DNA from: Bacillota bacterium
GTDB taxonomy: Bacteria; Bacillota; Clostridia; Peptostreptococcales; Acidaminobacteraceae
Assembly: GCA_023443345.1 (NCBI GenBank)
Contig: JAEZUZ010000019.1
Span: 1-12,120, forward strand
Direction: 5' to 3'
Length of the DNA: 12,120 nucleotides
This document shows positions 1-6,996 of this stretch, one piece after another. The translations under genes were made by a program, and so were the position numbers. Within the stretch, counting starts at the first letter, position 1; each line of letters starts with the position of its first letter. The notes below the pieces were generated by a model that was given only the letters and a program-made list of their open reading frames with translations, did not search any database and was not told the DNA's origin.

Positions 1-704
1 CTTCCTATGTGGTGATATCTAATAAAATCTCTTGTAAGTTTGCCTCTACAGTTAGGGCATACCCTTACTACAGCACTTAGACTATTGTTGATATCTTTCT
101 CATAGTCCTGTTTAGCTATTGAAAATCCAACTCTATTTTGTCCCTCTTTAAGAGTGCTAACTAGCAAATCATCTGCATTGACGATTAGAGTGGAAACATC
201 TGGTATAGTCCTCTCTAATAGTTCTCTTATGTAGAATGGATGAGCATTCCTCTGATAGGAATCCTGAAATAGATTAGTTAAAATTATATAATTTGGCTTT
301 AGGTGGGGATATATCTGGTGACTGCTTCTCTCATCTACCTCTATTACAGCATAATTGTACTTGGTCTTTCCGCTTAATTTCGCACCATTTATAAAGGCAG
401 TGACTACTCCCTGCTTTGTGTTTGATCCTAAATGATTATCAAGTGCCTTTTTGCCCAATTTCTCATGAGCCGATATTAGCATATTGCACACTGTAGTCTT
501 GCCATTAGTACCTGTAACACATACGATATTTTCTGGCTTATCAATTCTAGAGAGCAAATCACTACATATTTTATCTGCAAAAGCCCCTGGCAAGTATGAT
601 GCATTCCTCTTAAGAAGTCTCATGAGAAATATCATTGCCTTTGCACCTATAAATGCAATCCAAAATCTAAAATTCTTTTTCTTTTTATCTTGGCTCATTT
701 TCAT
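1..704 (-). CDS. murT: MurT-like Mur ligase (lipid II isoglutaminyl synthase, ligase subunit), 3' end off-window
   Basis: The visible 234 residues are the N-terminal half of a Mur ligase-family protein; MurT proteins are usually over 400 residues, so the gene continues past the left edge. The P-loop VTGTNGKTT lies at residues 63-71, the acidic EVDE at 122-125, and a CPNC half of a zinc ribbon at 216-219; this Cys insertion is characteristic of MurT and absent from MurC-F. MurT with the glutaminase GatD amidates the D-Glu of lipid II in Gram-positives; gatD, if present, would lie off the left edge. ATG at 704 is preferred to ATG at 698 because a GGAGAGGGG site sits 7 nt upstream. The gene starts inside the last codons of the YitT gene (20-bp overlap), so coupled translation is likely. 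Oddity: the usual MurT 'FRDQLDRYGE' segment reads FQDSYQRNAHP (residues 146-156). It could therefore be a MurT paralogue rather than the orthologue. Confidence 0.85.
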   Translation of the reverse strand, partial: MKMSQDKKKKNFRFWIAFIGAKAMIFLMRLLKRNASYLPGAFADKICSDLLSRIDKPENIVCVTGTNGKTTVCNMLISAHEKLGKKALDNHLGSNTKQGVVTAFINGAKLSGKTKYNYAVIEVDERSSHQIYPHLKPNYIILTNLFQDSYQRNAHPFYIRELLERTIPDVSTLIVNADDLLVSTLKEGQNRVGFSIAKQDYEKDINNSLSAVVRVCPNCRGKLTRDFIRYHHIG

Positions 705-1548
705 ATGTGAACCCCTCTCCTAAAACATCATGAACATAGTTCATAATGACAAATGCTGTAGGATCTACCTCAGCTAGAAAATTTTTAACTTCAATATACT
801 GTCTCTTTGTTACAACTAAGCTTATTACATCTCTTGGAAGATCTGAATACATTCCCTTTCCCGAAAGATATGTACCACTCCTATTCATTTTGTTAAGTAT
901 TAAATCTTTAATCCTCTCGTGGTGAGCAGTAATTATATATACATGTACACGGGTGTTAAAACCAGCTATGATTTTATCAATTAGAATTCCATTCATGAGA
1001 ATACCTAGAAATGAATACATTCCTATTCTTGGAGTAAATGTAATTGTAGCTAGAATTGTAACTACTGCATCACATATAAATAGGCTCTTACCTACATCTA
1101 TTTTTAGATATTTATTTATTATCATTGCGATGATATCTGTTCCCCCGCTTGAAGCCCCCTGATAAAATAGAACTGCCATTCCACAAGAGCCAAGGAGAAT
1201 TCCAAATATCAAATTCATTATTATCTCATCAGGAAAGTAATTTATATTTGGAAAAGTACTTTCTAAAAATCCAACCATTAGAGAAAGCGCTATTGTTGCA
1301 TAAGCGGTGTATCCAAAAAATGCCTTCCCAATAAATATAAATGCCAAAAGAAAGAGTATGAAGTTAAAAATCAACATTATCATACCTGGATTTAGGAATT
1401 TGACATATGAGCTGGTAACTATCGCTAGACCACTCACTCCTCCAGCTGCTAAATTTGATGGCACAAGAAACATGTGAATGCTAAGTGCTATCATAATTAC
1501 ACCTAAATTAACTAATAAAAATCTCTTTACTCTTTTTTTTGTTATCAT
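685..1548 (-). CDS. YitT family membrane protein (yitT-1), with C-terminal DUF2179
   Basis: A 287-residue integral membrane protein of the YitT/DUF161 family, the usual length. Residues 8-200 are strongly hydrophobic, with several predicted helices and the two family signatures: AAGGVSGLAIV near 34-44 and QGASSGGTDIIAMI near 130-143. Residues about 200-282 form the soluble DUF2179 domain with SGTYLSGKGMYS (224-235) and the closing VDPTAFVIMN...VLGEGF. The transport substrate or role of most YitT proteins is unknown, so no function is claimed. The ATG start is supported by TAGGAGAG with 6 nt spacing. It has its own promoter in the divergent region and is the first gene of an operon with the MurT-like gene. 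That pairing hints at a cell-envelope connection, but this is inference. Confidence 0.92.
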   Translation of the reverse strand: MITKKRVKRFLLVNLGVIMIALSIHMFLVPSNLAAGGVSGLAIVTSSYVKFLNPGMIMLIFNFILFLLAFIFIGKAFFGYTAYATIALSLMVGFLESTFPNINYFPDEIIMNLIFGILLGSCGMAVLFYQGASSGGTDIIAMIINKYLKIDVGKSLFICDAVVTILATITFTPRIGMYSFLGILMNGILIDKIIAGFNTRVHVYIITAHHERIKDLILNKMNRSGTYLSGKGMYSDLPRDVISLVVTKRQYIEVKNFLAEVDPTAFVIMNYVHDVLGEGFTYENEPR

Positions 1549-1578
1549 TTATCTCTCCTAGAAGTTCTTAGCACAACT

Positions 1579-1607
1579 ATTATACATTTTTTATGAATTT
1601 AATTAAA
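1579..1607 (-). promoter_or_regulatory. Promoter of yitT-1/murT
   Basis: On the minus strand a perfect TATAAT -10 lies at 1584-1579. A weak TTTAAT -35 lies at 1607-1602 with a 17-nt spacer. Predicted transcription start is near 1572, giving a leader of about 24 nt that contains the strong AGGAGAG ribosome site. Confidence 0.6.
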
Positions 1608-1608
1608 T
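1597..1608. promoter_or_regulatory. 12-bp perfect palindrome at centre of the divergent yitT region (candidate operator)
   Basis: ATTTAATTAAAT is its own reverse complement. Its centre (1602/1603) coincides with the midpoint of the 108-bp gap between the two yitT genes, and it overlaps the predicted -35 of yitT-1. The surrounding DNA is extremely AT-rich, so a chance palindrome is quite possible; regulator unknown. Confidence 0.3.
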
Positions 1609-1642
1609 ATTTTATTTTATTATTGTTTTTATTTCTGATTTA

Positions 1643-1648
1643 TATAAA
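1643..1648 (+). promoter_or_regulatory. Candidate -10 box of yitT-2, very close to the start codon
   Basis: TATAAA (followed by AT) lies only 8 nt before the ATG at 1657. If used, transcription would start at about 1655, giving an essentially leaderless mRNA. The only -35-like element is a poor TTGTTT at 1623-1628, with a short 14-nt spacer. The absence of a proper Shine-Dalgarno before this gene fits a leaderless start, but the region is so AT-rich that other -10-like sites exist. Confidence 0.35.
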
Positions 1649-1656
1649 ATGGAATT

Positions 1657-2529
1657 ATGAGCATAATTAATTCAAAAAACGAAACCTTTATATGGATTAA
1701 AAAAATAATACTCATTGTATTATCGAGCCTGCTACAGAGCTATGCAATTTTGGTATTTGTAAGAGGGAGTTCAATGCTCTCAAGTGGCTTTACAGGCCTG
1801 TCAATACTTATACATGAGATTTCTAATCTTATAGGAATAAACTTAGATATATCTCTACTAGTAATTCTTTTAAATCTACCTTTTGCAATAATATGTTTTA
1901 AAAGAATTTCTTTTAGATTTACAATGCTCTCTACACTTCAATTTGTGCTTACATCTCTATTTTTGAGTATTTTGAAATTTGAGCCTGTATTTTCAGACCA
2001 TATTTTAGATTGTACAATTGGTGGAACCGTATATGGCTTTAGCCTTGTTCTTGCTCTTGTAAGCGGAGGAAGTAGTGGGGGAACAGACTTTATCGCTCTT
2101 CTTATTTCTGATAAGATCGGAAAATCTATTTGGCAACATATATTTGTATTTAATGCAATTATGCTACTTATATTTGGTTACTTATTCGGATTTGAATATG
2201 CTGGATACTCAATACTATTCCAGTTTATCTCAACAAAGACGATAGAGAAATTCCATCATAGATACGATCAGGTAACTCTTCAAATTACAACATCTAAAGC
2301 TGAAGAAGTCATTCAGGCCTATATGTCTAACTTTAGACACGGAATGAGCGTTGTCCCTGGCTATGGGGGATATAGCCATATGGATCTCTCAGTGTGCCAC
2401 ACTATCGTTTCAAGCTACGAAGTAGAAGAAATAATAAATGTACTTAAAAAAGCTGACCCAAATATAATAATAAATGTATTTCAGACTCAGAGTTTTCACG
2501 GAAGATTTTATAGAAAAGCAATCGACTAA
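1657..2529 (+). CDS. YitT family membrane protein (yitT-2), divergent paralogue
   Basis: A 290-residue second member of the YitT/DUF161 family, transcribed away from yitT-1. Hydrophobic helices fill residues about 17-195. The family signatures are SSGFTGLSILI (42-52, in place of the usual AGGVSG) and SGGSSGGTDFIALLI (136-150). The C-terminal DUF2179 domain (about 205-285) carries VVPGYGGYSHMDLSV, ADPNIIINVF and a final FHGRFY. By eye it is only distantly similar to its neighbour, so this is probably not a recent tandem duplication. The ATG has only GGAATT directly before it and no convincing Shine-Dalgarno; the next in-frame ATG (residue 40) would delete the first helix, so 1657 is kept. The gene ends at the bidirectional terminator at 2537-2556. 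Substrate unknown. Confidence 0.9.
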   Translation: MSIINSKNETFIWIKKIILIVLSSLLQSYAILVFVRGSSMLSSGFTGLSILIHEISNLIGINLDISLLVILLNLPFAIICFKRISFRFTMLSTLQFVLTSLFLSILKFEPVFSDHILDCTIGGTVYGFSLVLALVSGGSSGGTDFIALLISDKIGKSIWQHIFVFNAIMLLIFGYLFGFEYAGYSILFQFISTKTIEKFHHRYDQVTLQITTSKAEEVIQAYMSNFRHGMSVVPGYGGYSHMDLSVCHTIVSSYEVEEIINVLKKADPNIIINVFQTQSFHGRFYRKAID

Positions 2530-2536
2530 GTTAAAA

Positions 2537-2556
2537 AACAGAGCAAAAGCTCTGTT
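2537..2556. terminator. Bidirectional terminator between yitT-2 and the U32/RlhA-like gene
   Basis: An 8-bp stem AACAGAGC / GCTCTGTT encloses an AAAA loop. On the plus strand it is followed by ATTTTATT; on the minus strand it is followed by a run of six T, so termination should be strongest for the leftward gene. It fills the 30-bp gap between the two convergent stop codons. Confidence 0.88.
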
Positions 2557-2559
2557 ATT

Positions 2560-4776
2560 TTATTGTATGGCATTGAAGTAGTGCCCATATGTCTGATTTT
2601 TGATACTGAAATTCTTATAATTAAAGAATGCTTCCTGAACTTCTCTAACTACTTCTTCATCTTCATCAAAGAAGGCAATATAGAATTTCTTAAATCCACC
2701 CTCTTCTAGATTTTTTCTCTTAGAAAGTATATTTTTTACTGCGCTATTGTACATATGACTTGTACATTCTATATCATGAAGTATTTTGAACTCATATCCC
2801 TTATTGTCTTTAAGAGAGCTTGAGTGTCTAGTACATACTCTTGAACAGTTGACTCCATCTCTTAATTGACAATACTTCGTAACCATATTTTCAACTCTGA
2901 GATATAGACTTACTATAGACCTATCTTTATTTTTAAACTCCTGCATCTCTTTATAAGTGAGCTCTTCACTTAATAACATAGCACCTACATCGCTATAAAA
3001 TGAAAAAGCAGAGTCATTTAGCACATTTAACTTGTAATCACCTACTATATTGTACAAACTACTATATCTACTTATAACTCCAATATCAGATGTTACTATT
3101 CCTTTGAAGTGCTTATTCTTAGCTATTTCATCAATCTTTAAATTGTCTATGTCATAAACGACACTTGAAGTCTTAATATAAAAGTCTCTATCTATTTCTC
3201 TTAAATCAGAGATGCTAAATGTCCCTCTGTCTCTGAAATATGGATTTATTACAAGAGTTGCCCTTTTATCAACTAGGTTTAAATGTCTTTTGTAAGTAAC
3301 TTCTACAAATAGAGTATCTCTAATTTCTTCTCTGAATTTCCTAATATTTTTATCAAAGTTGAATTCTCTCCTCTTAGGAATCTTTTTACTTTGAAAATAT
3401 TCTACAACTTCTCTTCTTAGTGAATTGATGTGAGCAATACTTAAAAATCCATCGCCTTCAATCAAAATGTTGTTTATTCTTAACTCAATTGGCGTGTCAT
3501 TTCTCTTAGATAGTTGCTTTATAATTGTCTTTTTATCTATTGGAGCATTTTTTGCTACATCTATTTTCTGCCCAGAGAATACTCCATCACGAGTTATTAT
3601 TTTGAAACTTTCTCCTACAACAAATTCAACATCGACATCTATTTTCTCTACTTTTTCAAACTTAGCTGTCTTTAAATTTGCATGTTCTTCAATTAATACA
3701 TCTTTAGTGAGATAGACATCTCCCTTTTTATTTTTAGGTTTTGGTGAAATTTTAAAAGTATCCTTTGATATTTTTCTTACTTCACTTACTTCAAAACCCT
3801 CATCTGCTATCCTTATTCCATCTCCAACTTTTAAATTATGTCTTGTAATAATGGTATCATTAGATAACTTACCTATTTTTATACCACTATTAGATGGATT
3901 GTTTTTTGCTAAGAGATTTTTATAGAAGTCTTGATTAAAATATCCCTCATGAAATCCCTCTCTATTAAACACCTTAGATATATTTTCCTTAGAATATTCT
4001 AGAGCATCAACGGCCTTCCTATAGAGATCTGTGGCCTCATACACATAGGAAATTTTTCTCATTCTTCCTTCTATTTTTAAACTCTCAATCCCTGCTCTTC
4101 TTAAGTCCTCTACTCTATCTGCCATTAAAAAATCTTTTGGACTTAGAAGATGGCCCTTTTCAACAACTCTTCCATCTACTATATGTTCATACTCAAGTCT
4201 GCATGCCTGTCCGCATCTTCCTCTATTTGCAGATCTATCTTTCATCATCGAAGAATGAAGACAGAGGCCACTTGAACATATACAGAGTGCCCCCTGGACA
4301 AAGAATTCCTTTTCTATTTCTACATCTTTTAATTTTTCTATTTGATTTAAATCGAGTTCTCTTGCTAGAACAGCCCTTGCAAAACCGCGCTCCTTTAAAT
4401 ATACTAATCCCTCTTTATTATGAGGATTCATCTGAGTTGAAGCGTGCTTTTCTATTTTTTCAAACTTATCTAGCATCTCAAAGGCTAGTCCTGCATCTTG
4501 AACAATTATTGCATCTACTCCCATTTCGTAAGCTCTATTTATATAGTTAAGAGCAACTTCTAATTCGTGATTTTTAATCAGAGTATTTACTGCTAAATAT
4601 ATCTTCACTCCATACTTGTGTGCATAGTTAATCGCCTCTTCTAATTCACTATCATCAAAATTAGTTGCATAAGCTCTGGCAGAAAAGAGAGACCCGCCCA
4701 GATATATCGCATCTGCGCCAGCATTAATTGCAACATATATATGTTTTATTGAACCTGCAGGAGATAAAACTTCCAA
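2560..4776 (-). CDS. U32 peptidase-family protein, RlhA-like (23S rRNA hydroxycytidine synthase type), with C-terminal extension
   Basis: This 738-residue protein is colinear with E. coli RlhA (YdcP) from its first residues: MEVLSPAG, ADAIYLGG (21-28), VNTLIKNHELE (63-73), VDAIIVQDAG (87-96), HASTQ (111-115) and LARELDL (137-143). The four cysteines expected to hold an iron-sulfur cluster are at 165, 172, 188 and 192 (GALC, GLC, GRC, QAC), with SANRG at 182-186. KIEGRMR follows at 234-240. RlhA adds the 5-hydroxyl to a cytidine of 23S rRNA; members of the family were formerly called collagenase-like peptidases. The rest includes the DUF3656 region and a Cys-bearing tail (YCQLRDGVNCSRVCTRH) longer than in E. 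coli RlhA, as in many clostridial members. The start is TTG, chosen because AAAGGA lies 6 nt upstream and MEVLSPAG is the family N-terminus. Exact RNA substrate is inferred, not proven. Confidence 0.88.
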   Translation of the reverse strand: MEVLSPAGSIKHIYVAINAGADAIYLGGSLFSARAYATNFDDSELEEAINYAHKYGVKIYLAVNTLIKNHELEVALNYINRAYEMGVDAIIVQDAGLAFEMLDKFEKIEKHASTQMNPHNKEGLVYLKERGFARAVLARELDLNQIEKLKDVEIEKEFFVQGALCICSSGLCLHSSMMKDRSANRGRCGQACRLEYEHIVDGRVVEKGHLLSPKDFLMADRVEDLRRAGIESLKIEGRMRKISYVYEATDLYRKAVDALEYSKENISKVFNREGFHEGYFNQDFYKNLLAKNNPSNSGIKIGKLSNDTIITRHNLKVGDGIRIADEGFEVSEVRKISKDTFKISPKPKNKKGDVYLTKDVLIEEHANLKTAKFEKVEKIDVDVEFVVGESFKIITRDGVFSGQKIDVAKNAPIDKKTIIKQLSKRNDTPIELRINNILIEGDGFLSIAHINSLRREVVEYFQSKKIPKRREFNFDKNIRKFREEIRDTLFVEVTYKRHLNLVDKRATLVINPYFRDRGTFSISDLREIDRDFYIKTSSVVYDIDNLKIDEIAKNKHFKGIVTSDIGVISRYSSLYNIVGDYKLNVLNDSAFSFYSDVGAMLLSEELTYKEMQEFKNKDRSIVSLYLRVENMVTKYCQLRDGVNCSRVCTRHSSSLKDNKGYEFKILHDIECTSHMYNSAVKNILSKRKNLEEGGFKKFYIAFFDEDEEVVREVQEAFFNYKNFSIKNQTYGHYFNAIQ

Positions 4777-4782
4777 TTGATA

Positions 4783-4788
4783 TCCTTT
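4783..4788 (-). promoter_or_regulatory. Ribosome binding site that fixes the TTG start of the U32/RlhA-like gene
   Basis: AAAGGA on the minus strand lies 6 nt before the TTG at 4776-4774. No in-frame ATG is available near the conserved EVLSPAG N-terminus. A weak minus-strand -10 (TAAAAT, 4810-4805) may serve the gene; it would lie inside the spacer of the opposing DUF3793 promoter. Confidence 0.7.
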
Positions 4789-4797
4789 CTCAATTAC

Positions 4798-4826
4798 TTG
4801 ACATATTTTACTTTGTTTTGTAGCAT
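4798..4826 (+). promoter_or_regulatory. Sigma-A-type promoter of the DUF3793 gene
   Basis: A perfect TTGACA -35 (4798-4803), a 17-nt spacer and a TAGCAT -10 (4821-4826, 4 of 6 matches). Predicted transcription start is near 4833, leaving a leader of about 10 nt that just includes AGAGG before the ATG at 4843. Confidence 0.65.
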
Positions 4827-4842
4827 AAATTTAAGAGGTATT

Positions 4843-5388
4843 ATGTTAGAACGCTGTATTATAAACCACGCCAGTGCTACATTAGCAGGGATAAAACCTG
4901 CTAGTTTAATAAATTATAAACCTAGCTCCTATAATGAATTTAATAGTGAATTTCTACGTCTTTCAGAAATACTAGCTAAAAAGGGAGTAATTCTTAAAAT
5001 ACTATCAGAAAACCAAAAGAGAGTCCTTCTATATATCTATAGAAAAAACCTCCTTGATAGGTGGTTAAATACTCCGTGCAATAAGTGTTTTCTTGAAAGG
5101 TGTGGATACAAATATAATTCTCTAGAGTGTCTCATTACAAAACTATCTGAAAAAATACCATCTCAGGGCAACTTCCCTCACGAAGTTGGACTATTTCTTG
5201 GTTATCCGCTATGTGATGTAATTGGATATATGACACATAGTGGAGATAATTACAAGTGCTGTAAATATTGGAAAGTCTATGCACAGGAAGAAAAAACCAA
5301 AGAACTTTTCAATACCTTCGATATATGTAAAAAAATATATCAGAAATCTCTAGATAATGGAATGAGTTTAGATAAACTCTGTGTTTAA
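4843..5388 (+). CDS. DUF3793 family protein, cysteine-rich, function unknown
   Basis: A 181-residue soluble protein recognised as DUF3793 by its N-terminal segment (INHASATLAGIKPASLINY, residues 7-25) and its C-terminal FPHEVGLFLGYPLCDVIGYM (111-130) followed by NYKCCKYWKVY and a closing helix with ICKKIYQ. Ten cysteines occur in 181 residues (5, 79, 82, 87, 96, 124, 139, 140, 162, 180), with C79-x2-C82-x4-C87 resembling a metal- or cluster-binding pattern. No function is established for this family as far as I know. The ATG at 4843 is chosen because AGAGG precedes it and the promoter lies just upstream. The frame is open to 4777, but the extra 22 residues would precede the promoter. The stop codon overlaps that of the convergent membrane-protein gene. 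Confidence 0.82.
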   Translation: MLERCIINHASATLAGIKPASLINYKPSSYNEFNSEFLRLSEILAKKGVILKILSENQKRVLLYIYRKNLLDRWLNTPCNKCFLERCGYKYNSLECLITKLSEKIPSQGNFPHEVGLFLGYPLCDVIGYMTHSGDNYKCCKYWKVYAQEEKTKELFNTFDICKKIYQKSLDNGMSLDKLCV

Positions 5389-5696
5389 ATAAATCTACCA
5401 GTATATTTCTTTTGTATCTTTAAGAATTTCACTACAAAAAAGATAATTATAACTATAATTACAGCGATATTTAACTCTTTCAAGAATTTATTTATATAAA
5501 AAATTATAAAAGAAACTAATCCAAAGAGCGTTGAATTATTTCGATGCTCTTTTAAATATGACTTTTTCTTCTTTCTATCTAAATTTACCAATTCAACATC
5601 ATATAGAAATTTGCACTTTCCCCTTACTCCTACAATATAAGCAAAGAGAAAATTTATAACCATTAGTGTAATCAATACTATATCTAAACTACTCAT
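5385..5696 (-). CDS. Small membrane protein with three predicted helices, unrecognised, last gene of the ligase operon
   Basis: I do not recognise this 103-residue protein. It has a hydrophobic helix near residues 4-23 (DIVLITLMVINFLFAYIVGV), a basic middle section (about 24-55) containing RKKKKS, and two further helices (STLFGLVSFIIFYINKF, then NIAVIIVIIIFFVVKFL), ending KKYTGRFI. It is therefore probably a cytoplasmic-membrane protein with a positively charged loop. The ATG at 5696 is preferred: it overlaps the end of the ATP-grasp gene (ATGAGTAG, 8-nt overlap) with a modest GGA 7 nt upstream. A TTG 12 nt further upstream has no ribosome site. The overlap implies translational coupling and hence a job related to the two ligases, for example export, anchoring or immunity, but that is inference. 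Its 3' end overlaps the DUF3793 stop codon. Confidence 0.72.
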   Translation of the reverse strand: MSSLDIVLITLMVINFLFAYIVGVRGKCKFLYDVELVNLDRKKKKSYLKEHRNNSTLFGLVSFIIFYINKFLKELNIAVIIVIIIFFVVKFLKIQKKYTGRFI

Positions 5697-6996
5697 CTCT
5701 ATTTCCAATCTTAACTGAGGCTAAAGTCCTTCCGCCATGAATTCCAGATATTAAAGATCTCTGCCCAGCTCTGCTATATAATCCCTGAAGCTTGGCATTG
5801 TAGCAAAATAAACCAGTAATTTGAAAATAGTCTTCTACAACTTTATCACTTTCAAAGTCTATCATCTCAATTATAGGTAAATCTGCATACTTCTGAATCA
5901 AATAATTCTCTGTATCTATCTTTGATAGCAAATCCCCAAATTCTTTTTGAGTTAAGTCCCTAAGAGCATATACTCCATTAGAAGCATAACTATCTGTAGG
6001 CTTAAGAAGGTACTCATCCTTATTTATTTTGTCTATATCTACCTCATCTAAGAATTTTGTATATGGGATATGCCTATTTATAAACTCAATTTGGCTTTTG
6101 TTAAGTTTTTTCTGAAATTCTTTATTATGAAGCACTGCAAAAAAGCTCTTGTTGTGAATAATCTGGCTTTTAATCTCGCCTACAAATACAGTCTTCTGCT
6201 CTCTGATCCCTTTTATGAATTCTTGGCATTTATCTAAATTTCTAAGTAGATCTGAAGTTACAAGTCTTCTATATATCATATCTACTCTCTGGTTATTATA
6301 ATATAAATAGCCATCATCTCTACATTTTAGATCTTCAACTTTTATAAGAAATGTCCTAATTCCTCTTTTTTCAAAAGCTTCCTTAAATCTTATAAACTCT
6401 TTTTTATCAACTTCTATATCTACAATTCCAACTACTGGATTATCTATACCGCAAGGACTATGTTCTAAAAAATTGCTGACCCAACTATCAAAGAGTTCAA
6501 AAGGTTTCTGAATAAATTTTTCGTTCAATTCATTAAATAATTCAGAGTCTCTATATAGTTCAAAGAGTGCCCTATCTTCTAGCATTGCCGATGAGCCATC
6601 TGTATTTATCTCACAGAAAGTGTAGTCGTCTTTGCCTCTGTAAAAAATGTCCATTCTCGAGATGGGAAAAAAAGGCTCAACTCTTGATTTAATAAGACAT
6701 AGTTCCTCTTCTAAATCACTAAATCTCCACAATTTTCTAAGTTTTTCATCTCTCTCAAATATATCTCTTGCTCTATTAAAAAGTTCTGTTGCCTCTTTAA
6801 CTATATCTCTGAAGTCTTCTAATTCTTCTTGAGTATAGTATCTTGCATTATATAGAAATGGAACTGGTTCTCCATGGTAGTAAGCATCACTGTCTTTTTG
6901 TCTTTCCTTTATTTTTTTATAATCTCTATAGTATCTATCTATATCTTTTTGCACTTTCTCTACTACTAATGAATCTATCTCTCTAGTGTAATTCAA
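5689..6996 (-). CDS. ATP-grasp ligase, glutathionylspermidine synthase-like, second enzyme of a GCS2 operon
   Basis: A 435-residue protein resembling the ATP-grasp synthetase domain of the glutathionylspermidine synthase family. The segment SRMDIFY...YTFCEINTDGSSAM (113-138) matches that family's 'E-N-D-P' acidic strand pattern. VDMIYRRL (238-245) is the next landmark, and YLLKPTDSYASNGVYAL (329-345) supplies the likely nucleotide-binding Lys and flexible loop. YLIQKYADLP (365-374) and a closing GLYSRAGQRSLISG (405-418) follow. Such enzymes ligate an acyl phosphate to an amine, using ATP. It has no amidase domain and is not a classical GshB. Since the preceding gene encodes a glutamate-cysteine ligase, the likely substrate is gamma-Glu-Cys or a similar peptide, with glycine or another amine as partner (inference). 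The TTG start is chosen because GGAGG lies 6 nt upstream, inside the last codons of the GCS2 gene (14-nt overlap). Confidence 0.75.
   Translation of the reverse strand: MNYTREIDSLVVEKVQKDIDRYYRDYKKIKERQKDSDAYYHGEPVPFLYNARYYTQEELEDFRDIVKEATELFNRARDIFERDEKLRKLWRFSDLEEELCLIKSRVEPFFPISRMDIFYRGKDDYTFCEINTDGSSAMLEDRALFELYRDSELFNELNEKFIQKPFELFDSWVSNFLEHSPCGIDNPVVGIVDIEVDKKEFIRFKEAFEKRGIRTFLIKVEDLKCRDDGYLYYNNQRVDMIYRRLVTSDLLRNLDKCQEFIKGIREQKTVFVGEIKSQIIHNKSFFAVLHNKEFQKKLNKSQIEFINRHIPYTKFLDEVDIDKINKDEYLLKPTDSYASNGVYALRDLTQKEFGDLLSKIDTENYLIQKYADLPIIEMIDFESDKVVEDYFQITGLFCYNAKLQGLYSRAGQRSLISGIHGGRTLASVKIGNRDE

Noticed and set aside
484..723. 79-codon plus-strand open frame opposite murT
   Set aside because: Antisense to the P-loop region of the Mur ligase; no supporting signals.
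4137..4550. 137-codon plus-strand open frame opposite the U32/RlhA-like gene
   Set aside because: Lies fully within conserved Cys-motif coding sequence on the other strand; no ribosome site or recognisable domain.
4777..4842. N-terminal extension of the DUF3793 gene giving a hydrophobic, signal-peptide-like leader
   Set aside because: It would start upstream of the predicted promoter, has no ribosome site, and the DUF3793 family begins at the MLERCIINHAS region.
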